A stretch of DNA of 64,000 nt from assembly GCA_019671135.1 (NCBI GenBank), contig JAHRHY010000001.1, positions 1,736,001 to 1,800,000 of the forward strand. The letters are read 5' to 3'. Shown piece after piece: positions 48,795-58,900 of this stretch. Below the pieces are notes generated by a model that saw nothing but the letters and a program-made list of their open reading frames with translations, was not told where the DNA came from and did no database searches. The number at the start of each line of letters is the position of its first letter. Position 1 is the first letter of the stretch. The position numbers and the translations under genes are program-made. This DNA is from Linnemannia hyalina (lineage: Eukaryota > Mortierellomycota > Mortierellomycetes > Mortierellales > Mortierellaceae).

Positions 48795-50070
48795 CCTGCG
48801 AGGGAGATGAAGAAGAAGGAAAGGAGATGGGGGAGCGGAGAAAGGAGTGGGTGTGGAGGAGTGCTGGAGGGAAGAGAAATATGAAGTGATTGGTAGTGGA
48901 TAGGGTATCAAAAAAGTCGTAAGAGGTAAAAAAAAGTCACTGGAGAGAAGAGTGGCGACTGGTAATTGGGTGGTTGAAGGGAAGAGAGGAGAAGAGGAGG
49001 AGGAGGAGGAGGAGGAGGAGGAGAGGAGAGAACGGAGAACTGAGAGAGAGAGGGAGAGGATGAGTTGGAGGAAAAGGAAAAGGAAAAGAAGACAAAAACA
49101 ATATGTGAGATGTGGAGACGAAAAGGGAAACGTTCGTTGGATGAGAGCGCAGAGGGAAGGAAGGCAGGGGCAATAAGCATCAACCCCCCCGGGAATGCCC
49201 ACAGGATGTCCAAGTCGTACGCCCACTGATAATGGTGCTCTCCCCCAAAGAATTACTCCTTACTCTCTCTCTCTCTCTCTCTCTCTCTCCACACATGTCG
49301 GTACTCTTTCCTCGCCTCCCCAACCACCTCATTAATATCGCTGTCGTATTACCCATTCTTCCTCGATGAACGTTCTCAATATCTTTCTCTCCACAGGACA
49401 TTTTGCCTTTTTATTTAATACGCTCGATGGTGCGTAACCTAATAGGCTTCTTGGAAGAGCTATCCCATGTCAACGGGCGACGTCTATTTTTCATTTCCGC
49501 TATCACAAGGAGGCAAGCACAGTTCTTAGCTCATCTACCCCAACAGGCAATTTCTTAATTGTCAACGGTCGCAAATCTGTGTGGTTCCTTCTTTATCCAC
49601 AAGAAAGTTCATGAATTTTCGTTTCTTTTCGCTCGGACACCCCTCGTTTCTATCACTTTGCCGTATCAATTGCTCAAAAAGCCCATTGTTATCTGTCGTT
49701 CTTTCTTCTTTTCTCCTCACCTTGGTGTTGGCTGGGATGAGGGGCAAGGCGAGAAAGAAAGACAGCCAGCAAAAAAGACGCAATCTTTTGGTTCATACCC
49801 CTCTTCTCCCCCATCTATTTTGTGTTTGCCCCGTGCTAACTTGTCCATCTGTCTATCGAGACATGCAGACGCACAGAGTCGCGTGTTTTACCTTCGCTGA
49901 TTTTGGTTCCGTTCTTTCCTCTCATCTTGTTTCATTCGCTCCTTCATAAGAAAAATGAGGGTAAGGAGCCCGTTCTTACCCTGTTCCTCCACAAAAACAA
50001 GCAAAAATCATTGAATGCCCCACCTTCGAAGAAAAAAAGCGAAGAGAATGAATTCAAAAAGTAAAATTAT
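48795..50070. other. Upstream region of the Zn2Cys6 gene, no gene recognised
   Basis: The minus strand next to the start codon is pyrimidine-rich (about 48,800-49,100), as expected for the leader. A (CT)n microsatellite occurs at about 49,264-49,289. From 49,300 to 50,070 I see no conserved coding sequence. Confidence 0.6.
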
Positions 50071-50143
50071 TGGAGAACCTGGGCATCGATCCCAGTGCCT
50101 CTCGCATGCTAAGCGAGCGCTCTACCATTTGAGCTAGATCCCC
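50071..50143 (-). tRNA. tRNA-Ala (anticodon AGC)
   Basis: A 73-nt cloverleaf can be drawn. The acceptor strand is GGGGATC, the D-arm GCTC...GAGC, the anticodon arm CTCGC-TTAGCAT-GCGAG with AGC, the T-arm CTGGG-ATCGATG-CCCAG, and the discriminator is A. A at position 54 in the T-loop is usual for eukaryotic tRNA-Ala. There is no intron. The acceptor stem has one T:T mismatch at 6-67. A T4 run and then a T5 run follow the 3' end and would stop RNA polymerase III. Confidence 0.93.
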
Positions 50144-50639
50144 GACGGTTGTTACACCTCGGGTATGTTTAATTTCGGGTCATTCAGAACTCCTCCGTCT
50201 GGTTCCCGCTACCTAATTTTTGCGACGCCACCAAAAAAGGGCTGATAAAAAAATGCTACTCTAGGATTTAAGGTGTAAAAAAATGTAGGGAGGGGACAGT
50301 AGGAAAAAGAGGGAGGGAGGATCCAAGTTGGAAGTTATAGTACAGGGCGAAGGTAAGGATGGGGGAGGGGGTGGATCTCGGCTCGGGGGGGTGTTAGAGC
50401 TGTTGGGCAGGCATCGCCGCCTTGGTACGGTGCCTGTTGGTCTTGTGTGGGCCAAAACAGCCGTTGACTGCTTGTTCAAAGTGTTTCCGCTGCTTAAACG
50501 GGTGAGATCCATGTCCTCTGTGTCTGTGATCTGATACGGAGGTGAGCATGAGCGTGTCAGGCTCGAAGGTAATGACGTTAAGGCTTGTGTGTGTGTTTGG
50601 TGTTTGTGTGGGTTTGTGTTTGTGGGTTTGGAGGAGAGG

Positions 50640-50832
50640 AGGGGAAAAGGATAATAGAAATAGTGAAAAAGAGATTAGAGATAGAAAAAGAGAAAGAGAA
50701 AGAATAAAAAAAATAAAAAAAAAAAAAAAAAAAAAAAAAAAGGGAAAAGGTCAAGCGAAAGGCGAAAAGGGGGGGTATATAGACGCTTGACGTAGAGATA
50801 CAGAGAAATGAAAAAGAGAGAGAAAAAAAGAG

Positions 50833-50870
<38 letters not shown>
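50640..50870. repeat. Purine tract with A27 and A38 homopolymers
   Basis: The plus strand is almost pure purine and includes runs of 27 A (50,715-50,741) and 38 A (50,833-50,870). It adjoins the 3' end of the LINE, whose coding strand therefore ends in poly(T), the opposite of a normal poly(A) tail. Confidence 0.85.
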
Positions 50871-50872
<2 letters not shown>

Positions 50873-50926
50873 AATCTATACTAATTAATCCTGCTGGCTG
50901 CCCCTCTCGTTCTCCTCCTGCTCATG

Positions 50927-53900
50927 TTATGGTGGTTGGAATGCGTCTCCGAACTGAGGTCCCTTCTTGGTCACCTTGATATGTGGTGTGTGGTGCCACA
51001 CCTCATAAAAGGCGTTCTTGCCCGCGTGCGGGTCCATCGGTGCCTCATCTTCTCGGATCGGCCTTGTTGCGTTCTTCTTGTCCTGCTGCTCCGCTCGAAT
51101 CCACTCCTCCATGCCTCTGGTACGGCAATTCTGGAGAAAAATCGACTGTAGCGCGCCTGGCTCGAGTTGCTCTCCTGCTCCCAGCTTGGAAAAGGTAACA
51201 TATATCGACCAGAGTGCTGCTGTTTGCAGGTGGTATACAAGAGGGTAGTCATTCATGTTGTCTCGTTCAGGCCAACAAAAAATCCTGTCCTGGGCGGTGC
51301 GAGACAAGTCGTTGAGGTCAGGGTAAATAGTCTTGATGAGGTCATGCAAGCTGTCCCAGTGTGTCGCCAACTCTGGACAGTCGTGAAAGGCATGACGGTT
51401 GTCTTCACTCGCTCCTGTATCGCACCGTCTACATGTACCGTCCGTATCCGCTTCCTTGTAGTGCTTGCGGATATTGTTGGTGGTCACCCTGTTGTAGGCC
51501 AGCTTGTATAGAAGGTCGTGCTCCTTGCGACGTAGGTTCGTGTTGTGTACTCGGTCCCAGATCAACTTCCACTGCGCAGCCGTCCAGTCCCATGGGAAAG
51601 AGGCTTGGCCCGGGTTAGCGAGCTTGTCGGCAATGGTGATGGGCTGGGGGAGCTCAAGTCCGCTGACGATTGTGCTTCGTGCTTTGCGGACAGAAAATTC
51701 TTTGAGGGGTGACTTGTGTTTACCAAAAAGAATGGCTTCCCTTGGATCCGAGTCTGTAGTGGTTCCGTCCTTGAGTAACGCCTTGACCTTTGTCCATGAC
51801 ATGAGGATGTGGTGGGTGAGGGTGTCGGCTTTTCTGGACTTGATGGCTTGGGGTGTTGGGTTTTGTTGCATCTTTGTTGGTGGTAGTGCCGCAAAGTGTG
51901 TGATAGGTGTGTCTTGTTGAATAAGGGGGCGGGTGTACTGGGCAACAGTCTCAAAGGTGTGCTGCCATTTTACTCCTGGCCGTTCCGTCTTCCAACGAGC
52001 AATCCACTTTGCCTTGAGGGCAAGGACTTGAGAGCGAGGGTGTATAAGACCCCATCCTCCGTCCTTTTTTGGCTTGAAAAATGTATCCAGCGAGATACGG
52101 ACTTTTCTGCCATGCCACAGCACGTCCCTTAGGATATTTTCTATTTGGTCGTAAAAATTGTTTGTAAAGGGGTAGAACGGTGAACAGTGCCATAGTTTGG
52201 ATAACAGATATGTGTTCAAGACAGTGACTCTGCCCTGAATGGTGAGACCGCGCAGCCGCCAGGCTGCGGTCGATCCCTTCAGGTCATTAATAAGTCTCTT
52301 TTCGATCACTTCCAGGTTAAATCCATTAACGGACAGTTCTACACCTAGATGTGTGAATGGTGCTCCATATCTTTCCCAATTTGTGAGGTGATCAAAATTG
52401 AAATAGTGTTGGGCCCAAGGTTGTAGTGGTATGAGTGCTGTCTTGTCCTTGTTTACCTTGGCTCCTGATGCAAGTTCATGTAGAGCCAAGGCCCCCATCA
52501 CTACTTCCTCATCCCCTCTGGAGATGGACAGGGTGGTGTCATCTGCAAAAGCGTTCACTTTGGAGGCGTCACCGTTCGGGAGCAGGGTACCACGAGCTCT
52601 CTGGCTGTAGTACCTAAGAAAGGGTTCAAGAACAAAGTTGAATAGTAGTGGTGCTAGTGGATCGCCTTGTCTCAGTCCTCGTTCAATTTGAAAAGGCTGG
52701 GTCATGCGTCCATTGACAATGATTCTGCTCGACGGATTAGTATAGCATCGAGTAATCCACGTCCTGAAGCGGTCTCCAAAGCCAAAGGCTTTGAGCGCTT
52801 CATGAAGATACTTCCATTCTACTCTGTCATATGCCTTTTCTTGGTCGAGACTAAGAAGGGCATCAGCAGGGAGGTCGGGGCGTGGGTGTCTCTCCATCGC
52901 GTCATTCAGATCCAAAAATTGGAGAATGCGATGTTGTGCCAACTGTTCGTCTGTGATTTGTTTCTGCACATGCTGCATCAAAAGATGCATATTAAGTACG
53001 TTGTCATGACCCTGCCTGCCCTTGACAAAACCTGTTTGCCAGGGCTGGAGAAGGTAGGTGGCGACCTTGTTGACTCGTTCTGTCAGTGCTTTTGTAAAAA
53101 TTTTGTAGTCGCACCCAGAAAGGGATATAGGGCGATAATTTTTGCACAACGATCGTTCTCCTTTTTTAAAAAAAAGAGCGACGGCCGACTTTTTGGTCGA
53201 CGGGGGCAGGTCAAAATCCTCTTTCGTTGCCTCGTTGTATACTTGTGTCAGCAGGCCGGATAGCATGTCCTTGAATGTCTTGTAGAATTCAAAAGGTATA
53301 CCGTCCTCACCTGGCGCTTTGCGGTTTGCACTCATATCAATTGCTTTTTCTATCTCGACCGGGCTCAAGTCACTGTCCAGAATGGCGACATGCTGGGCTG
53401 TGACCTGAGGAAGATCCCGGAGGAGAGCTGATCTAGCCATCGCGTCTGAGCCTTGTGATGTGTATATGGTCTTCCAAAAGTCCCTGACTACTTCTTCTCT
53501 CTCCTCGGTTGTGGAGGTAAAAGTGCCGTCTGGTTTCTTTAAGTGTGGAATTAATTTTTTCGCTCTTGATCCTTGCAAGACCCGTGTAAAGTAAGGAGAG
53601 GGGATCTCTCCTTCTTCTATCCACTTTACCCTGGCCAAGATAGCGAGACGCTCTAGAGACTGTTGTTCGAGATCAATAGCCTCCGCCGTGAGGCGGGCAT
53701 AAGTGTCTGCTGCGTCCTGGTCAGAGGGGTCTGCAATCAATTGCTCGTTTGTCTGTTTCATTTTTCGTTCAATGGTGTGTTTCTTTTGGATTTGTTTTTT
53801 TCGCTCCTTTTTTCCAAATTCGGACGACACCTCCAGAATCCTTTCCTTTGCTCTATCCCAGAACTCGAACGCTTTTTCCTCTGGGATGGAAATGCGTGAG

Positions 53901-54757
53901 GACATGAGATCATCCCACAATTGTCGGATAAGAGTAATGTACTCTGGATTCTTAAGGTGGCGGACATCGATCGCACGCTTGCGATCGTCGTCTGCAATGG
54001 TCTCGGTGGATGACAGTTGACAAGAGATGACCGCATGGTCGCTCTGTATACCTGTGCACACTGTGACTTTTGCATCTGAGGCAATTGGAAATAAGGTTGG
54101 GGTTGAGACAAAAATGTAATCAATGCGTGTTTGCACAATCTCACTTTTGTCTGCCCCTATTTTTCTGTGTTTGGTTCGACAGGTGAACCGACCGGCTTTT
54201 GTAGGGCCTCCCTCTTCCACTGGTGGCATAGTATCTCTCAAGTCGAGACGAGTGAGAATATTCTCAAGGTGGTGCCAGTGGGAGCGGTTGCGTTGCCCCG
54301 CCTGCAGGGCGGGCAAGCGATCGTTCTGTATGTCTTTGTATGTGTTGAAGTCACCTCCAATAACCAGTCGTTGATGTTGGAGTACATCGACTGGGAATCG
54401 AAGGAGAAATGCTCTTCTTTGGTTGTGGTCAGAGGGGGCGTACACACTTGCAAAGCGGTATTCTACCCCGTCTACTAAAAAGTCAAAGTAGACGATACGA
54501 CCGTTCTCCAGCGTGTGGCACTTGTCTGCATCCATCTTGATGTGTTTTGATTTGATCAGAATGGCCGTATGCTGGGAAAAATAGCTCTCTCGAGCCCATT
54601 CTCTCCTCCATTCGGGAATCTGGTTGTCTTTAGGGTTACACTCTTGTAGCGCAATAATGTCAAACGGTTGTGTTTTGAGCCAGCGGAACAAGTTCTGCCG
54701 TTTTCTCGTATCCACAACACGATTGCAATTAAATGATGCAAATGATAGACTGGTCAT
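50927..54757 (-). CDS. LINE ORF2: AP endonuclease and reverse transcriptase
   Basis: Uninterrupted 1276-aa frame. The endonuclease domain (residues 1-250) shows LSFASFNCNR, the catalytic Glu in ALQEC, VYAPSD, GGDFNTY and the terminal SDHAVI. The reverse transcriptase spans about 470-800, with APGEDGIPFEFYK, the first catalytic Asp in SLDQEKAYDRVEW, LRQGDPLAPLLF and the FADD box at about 737-740. A C-terminal zinc-knuckle-like zf-RVT region follows (CRRCDTGASEDNRHAFHDCP). The enzyme nicks the target and primes cDNA synthesis there. All key residues are present, so the copy may be recent. ORF2 starts 87 nt after the ORF1 stop. Confidence 0.93.
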   Translation of the reverse strand: MTSLSFASFNCNRVVDTRKRQNLFRWLKTQPFDIIALQECNPKDNQIPEWRREWARESYFSQHTAILIKSKHIKMDADKCHTLENGRIVYFDFLVDGVEYRFASVYAPSDHNQRRAFLLRFPVDVLQHQRLVIGGDFNTYKDIQNDRLPALQAGQRNRSHWHHLENILTRLDLRDTMPPVEEGGPTKAGRFTCRTKHRKIGADKSEIVQTRIDYIFVSTPTLFPIASDAKVTVCTGIQSDHAVISCQLSSTETIADDDRKRAIDVRHLKNPEYITLIRQLWDDLMSSRISIPEEKAFEFWDRAKERILEVSSEFGKKERKKQIQKKHTIERKMKQTNEQLIADPSDQDAADTYARLTAEAIDLEQQSLERLAILARVKWIEEGEIPSPYFTRVLQGSRAKKLIPHLKKPDGTFTSTTEEREEVVRDFWKTIYTSQGSDAMARSALLRDLPQVTAQHVAILDSDLSPVEIEKAIDMSANRKAPGEDGIPFEFYKTFKDMLSGLLTQVYNEATKEDFDLPPSTKKSAVALFFKKGERSLCKNYRPISLSGCDYKIFTKALTERVNKVATYLLQPWQTGFVKGRQGHDNVLNMHLLMQHVQKQITDEQLAQHRILQFLDLNDAMERHPRPDLPADALLSLDQEKAYDRVEWKYLHEALKAFGFGDRFRTWITRCYTNPSSRIIVNGRMTQPFQIERGLRQGDPLAPLLFNFVLEPFLRYYSQRARGTLLPNGDASKVNAFADDTTLSISRGDEEVVMGALALHELASGAKVNKDKTALIPLQPWAQHYFNFDHLTNWERYGAPFTHLGVELSVNGFNLEVIEKRLINDLKGSTAAWRLRGLTIQGRVTVLNTYLLSKLWHCSPFYPFTNNFYDQIENILRDVLWHGRKVRISLDTFFKPKKDGGWGLIHPRSQVLALKAKWIARWKTERPGVKWQHTFETVAQYTRPLIQQDTPITHFAALPPTKMQQNPTPQAIKSRKADTLTHHILMSWTKVKALLKDGTTTDSDPREAILFGKHKSPLKEFSVRKARSTIVSGLELPQPITIADKLANPGQASFPWDWTAAQWKLIWDRVHNTNLRRKEHDLLYKLAYNRVTTNNIRKHYKEADTDGTCRRCDTGASEDNRHAFHDCPELATHWDSLHDLIKTIYPDLNDLSRTAQDRIFCWPERDNMNDYPLVYHLQTAALWSIYVTFSKLGAGEQLEPGALQSIFLQNCRTRGMEEWIRAEQQDKKNATRPIREDEAPMDPHAGKNAFYEVWHHTPHIKVTKKGPQFGDAFQPP

Positions 54758-54844
54758 TAGAAAAAAAATATATCAATGAAAAACAAAGATCTAAATAAAG
54801 ATAGACAGAAAAAACGGATGATAAAGAAAAGGGTAAACTTCTTT

Positions 54845-55744
54845 TTATTGATCCATATCTCCACCACCTCCATTCTGTTCTAGTTCTCTTTGGGCTTCTT
54901 CTCTTTCTGCCGCGGTCCAGAGACGATCGAGACTATCGCCCATGTCGTCGTCCTCATCGTCATCGGTCTGTAAGTGGTTGTGCTGTTGTTTGTTCGTAGT
55001 ATCATGGGCGTCGCATTCAACACCTGAGGGTGGTACGCTAGCCTTCTGATGGGGTGATGCTGGCGTGCTGCTGCTGCTGCCGGAGCTGCTGCTGCTGCTA
55101 CCATCACTAGAAGTAGCTGGGGGGCCAGAAGTGCCTTGAGCATTAAAGACAAAGGCCTCTGCATGTGTGGACGCGACACCAAACCACCCCTGGGTTTGAG
55201 CCTGGGGTGTAGATGGGTCCACAACTTGCATTGGTGCAGCCTGTTGTTCTCTGTTGCTTGCGGGCGCGACCTGCTGATGGGGTACAGGATTGAAGCTCAG
55301 AGCGGGCTTCGTCCCATTCAACCCTTCAGCTTGGACAGGAGGCCTCTGTTGGGGTACGGATGCATTGGTCACGGGGACCTTGCTTCCATTCAACCCAGCA
55401 GCCTGCGGTGCAGGAGTGGTGGCCTGTCCAGCGGTCTTTGTCTTCTTCTTCCTTGGCTTCTTCTTCTTGGGGGCGCCATCCAGGGACCTAGGTCTCTTGT
55501 GGTCCTGAGGGTCCTGGCCGGAGGGCCCCAGGTCCTTGATGGTGGGTTTTGGCGCATGACGGATCTGAAATCCATCCTGGTCCGGCGCCGAGATTCTCTT
55601 TGATCCCTGCTCCTTGTTGTTGTTGTTGCTGTTGCTGTTGCTGTTGCTCTTGCTGTTGTTGTTGTTGTTGCTTTTGTTGGGTTGTTGTCTGTTGCTGTTG
55701 TTGCCTCTGCTACTACTACCGAGTTGGTTGACTGTAGGCGTTCC
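54845..55744 (-). CDS. LINE ORF1, truncated at its 5' end by the gypsy-1 LTR
   Basis: The frame is open from the LTR edge to the stop at 54,845 (300 codons) and has no ATG near its beginning, as expected for an interrupted gene. It starts with Asn/Gln-rich runs, followed by a basic patch (KKKKPRKKKTK), Pro/Gln-rich linkers and an acidic end (DDDEDDDMGDSLDRLW). No RRM or zinc knuckle is seen; these may lie in the missing part. LINE ORF1 products bind the element RNA. Confidence 0.7.
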   Translation of the reverse strand, partial: GTPTVNQLGSSSRGNNSNRQQPNKSNNNNNSKSNSNSNSNNNNKEQGSKRISAPDQDGFQIRHAPKPTIKDLGPSGQDPQDHKRPRSLDGAPKKKKPRKKKTKTAGQATTPAPQAAGLNGSKVPVTNASVPQQRPPVQAEGLNGTKPALSFNPVPHQQVAPASNREQQAAPMQVVDPSTPQAQTQGWFGVASTHAEAFVFNAQGTSGPPATSSDGSSSSSSGSSSSTPASPHQKASVPPSGVECDAHDTTNKQQHNHLQTDDDEDDDMGDSLDRLWTAAEREEAQRELEQNGGGGDMDQ

Positions 55745-55941
55745 TGTCAAGAAAGCAGACCAAGCAATAGAATGAAGTAGATAAAGAGAACCTTGATCAA
55801 GGACTAAGAAATGAGTATAAGGAATAGGTTAAAGAGTATGTTGTATTGGCGATACCAAGTAAAGAGCTATAGATTTGCTATCTAAGGCCCTTTTATACTC
55901 GTTAGGGCGAAGTCACAAGAGCAAGCTCTTGTCTCGTGACA
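55745..55941 (-). repeat. 3' LTR of gypsy-1 (197 bp)
   Basis: On the minus strand it begins TGTCACGAG directly after a polypurine tract (AGAGGGGGAGGT) and ends CTTGACA, so the ends form TGTCA/TGACA inverted repeats. A TATAAAAGG box lies about 45 nt from its start (55,888-55,897), suiting a Pol II promoter. The next LINE bases, GGAAC, are the candidate 5-bp target duplication. Confidence 0.8.
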
Positions 55942-55951
55942 ACCTCCCCCT

Positions 55952-58900
55952 CTAGGGCCGAGTTCCAAGAGGCCTTTGGCTGGGTTTGTGAGGGTGTTGC
56001 AGATGGAACTCGCGAACAAGGTCCGGGGAATTCTTGACACAGGCGGCCGGTTCCCAGGTTCGTTCGGATACGGGGTAGCCTCTCCAATGTATATAGTATT
56101 CAAGGTGGTTGCGCCTGATCCGTGAATCCAAAATGGCCTCAACCTCGTACTCCTCATCGCCGGAGACGACAAGCGGAGGAGGTCGTTTTGAGGCTCGACC
56201 GGGGATCGTATCTGGATGCGCACGCTCAAGTAAGTTTACATGAAAGACAGGATGTAGCTTGGTCGTTGGTGGTAAATCGAGACGGAAGGATCGAGTGCCG
56301 ATTTTTTCGAGAATACGGTAAGGGCCCATGCGCTTATGGTCGAGCTTCTTGCATGGTCTGTTCGTTTGGAGGTTCCGGGCGTCTAGCCATACAAGATCTC
56401 CTACTTGCAGATTGGGTTGTGGTTGGGCCTTGGTGTCGAAGTTCCTGGCATGCTGTTCAATGGCGGTGTGGATATTGAGTTGCATCTCCGCATAGAGGTT
56501 CTTTAGGGCCTGGACGCGTTCTTGGGCTGGGACATTGTCCTTCGAGACTCTTGGGATGGTGATGGTAAATTTCGGATGGTAGCCGAGGTTGGCAAAGAAT
56601 GGTGTTGTTTTTGTTGTTGAGTGTGTTGCGTTGTTGTATGCAAATTCTGCTATCGGTAGAAGGGTGCTCCAGTCCGTTTGCTGATAGTCGATATACCCTC
56701 GTAGGTACTGTTCCAGTATTGAATTTACTCTCTCGGTCTGTCCATCGGTGCGTTGGTGGTAGGCGGTAGAAAGCTTCTGATTGATCCCCAGAGACTTGAA
56801 CATGGTGGAAACGAAGGCTGAAGTGAAGATGGCGCCTCTGTCAGAAACAATGTCATCCGGGAGACCGTGGGCTGAAAATACGCGTTCTAGGAACAAACAG
56901 ACCGTATCCTGTGCATTGATGTTGTCGTAGGTGGGGACAAAGTGTGCCATCTTGGTGAATCGGTCCACAAAAACACAGATTGCCGTATAGCCGTTTGAGG
57001 GGGGGAGTTGGGTGATGAAATCCATCGATACTGAGGTCCAGGGGCGATCTGGTACAGGCAGGGGTTGTAAAAGTCCATAAGGCTTGTGAGTGGATGACTT
57101 TGTCCGTTGGCAGGTGTCACAACCGTTGATGTAATCCTTGATGTAACGCCACATGGAAGGCCAGTAAAAGGTTCGACTGACAAGGTCTGAGGTCTTGGTA
57201 ATTCCAAAATGACCGGCGGTTGGGGCGTCGTGACATTCTTGAAGGATTTGTTTCTTGAGTTCGGGATCGTCGGGGACGCAGACAAGGCCATCCCGCAGGA
57301 GTAGCCCATCTTGAATTGAGTACTGGGCATTGTCCGAGTTCGACTTTGCGGTCTTGGCGAGTATTGGACCAAAGTATAGATCATCGGGGATTAGTGTCTT
57401 GATTTTTTCCTGGATCGCTGGCGTCTCTGGTTGCAGTGACCGGGCCTGGATGGTGTTCAGAATCTGGATCGGCGGTAGGAGGGTCATCTCGGTCTTGCCG
57501 TGCTGGGCCGCACCTCCCTCTCCAGGGTTGTCCCGCCGGGACAAAGCATCGGCAGCGGCATTCTGGGAGCCAGGGCGGTAATGGATGGTAAAGTTGTAGT
57601 CAGACAAGATTTCAGACCAGCGGACTTGACGGCGGCTCAATTGGCGCGTGGTGGTAAAGTACTCAAGATTTCTGTGGTCGGTGATGACTTCCGTGGTAGC
57701 GGGCGAGAATTCCAGGTAGTGTCGCCAATGTTTAAAGGCAGACACAATGGCAAGGAGTTCTTTGTCGTAGATCTGATAGTTGAGTTCAGCAGGCAATAGT
57801 TTTCGGGAGTAGTAAGCGATAGGATGTAGGCGTCCATCTTGGTCACGCTGACTGCAGACAGCGCCGAGGGCCTTGTCAGAAGCGTCAGTTTCAATGATGC
57901 AGGGGCGATCTGGTTGGAAATGCCGAAGGACGGGGCCAGACATGAAGCGTGACTTGAGCTCCGTGAAAGCGGCTTGTGCGATAGCGGTCCAGACAAAGTT
58001 AGTATTTTTCTTGAGTAACGCGGTGAGAGGCGCGGCGATATGGGAGTATTTCCGTACAAAACGACGGTAGAAGTTGGAGAAACCCAGAAAGCACTGGACA
58101 TCCGAAACGGAAGAGGGAGTGGGCCAATCGCGAATGGCGGCAACCTTGGCGGGGTCCATAGAAATACCGTCAGTTCCGATCACAAAGCCGAGGAATTCGA
58201 CTTTGTCCTTGTCGAACGAGCATTTCTCGAGTTTTAAGCATAGACCAGCGTCTTGGAGCTTGCTGAGAACTTTGCGGACATGCGCGGTATGTTCCTCAAG
58301 GGTGTCGGAGTAGATGAGAATGTCGTCAATGTATAGCACGACAAAGTCATCTAGGTAATCGCGGAGGACGTCGTTGGCGAAAGCTTGGAAAGTTCCGGGA
58401 GCGTTCATTAGTCCGAAGGGCATGACTGTATACTCGAAGTGGCCATAGCGGCAGCGGAATGCAGTCTTCCATTCGTCGCCCTCCTTGATGCGGAGAAGAT
58501 TGTATGCTCCTCGCATGTCGAGCTTGGTGAAATACTTGGCTTTGCCTAGTCGGTCGAAAGTTTCGGAGATCAGTGGCAGAGGGCATCGATTGGGGACAGT
58601 CACCTTGTTGAGGCCTCGATAGTCGACACAGAGGCGGAGAGAACCGTCTTTCTTTTTAACAAAAAGGACGGGGGCGCCAGCTGGAGACTCGGATCGACGG
58701 ATGAACCCTTTTGCAAGGTTTTCTTGAATATATTCGCGTAGAACTTGCAGTTCCGTTTGTGATAGGTTGTACACTGGTCCAAATGGCACGGTGGCTCCTT
58801 CGACCACAGGGATATTGTGATCATAGGGTCGATGTGGCGGTAGCTTGTCGGCTTGCATCTTGGAGAATACCTGAGCATATTCGGCATATTTCTCGGGCAG

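Larger units (their letters stand above)
50871..55744 (-). mobile_element. LINE (non-LTR) retrotransposon, 5' part cut by a gypsy insertion
   Basis: Minus-strand element with a truncated ORF1 (to 54,845) and an intact ORF2 (54,757-50,927) carrying an APE-type endonuclease and a reverse transcriptase. The 3' UTR appears short (about 55 nt) before the homopolymer. The right boundary is set where the LTR of gypsy-1 begins (55,745). The clade cannot be decided by eye; a Tad-like fungal LINE is plausible. Confidence 0.85.
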
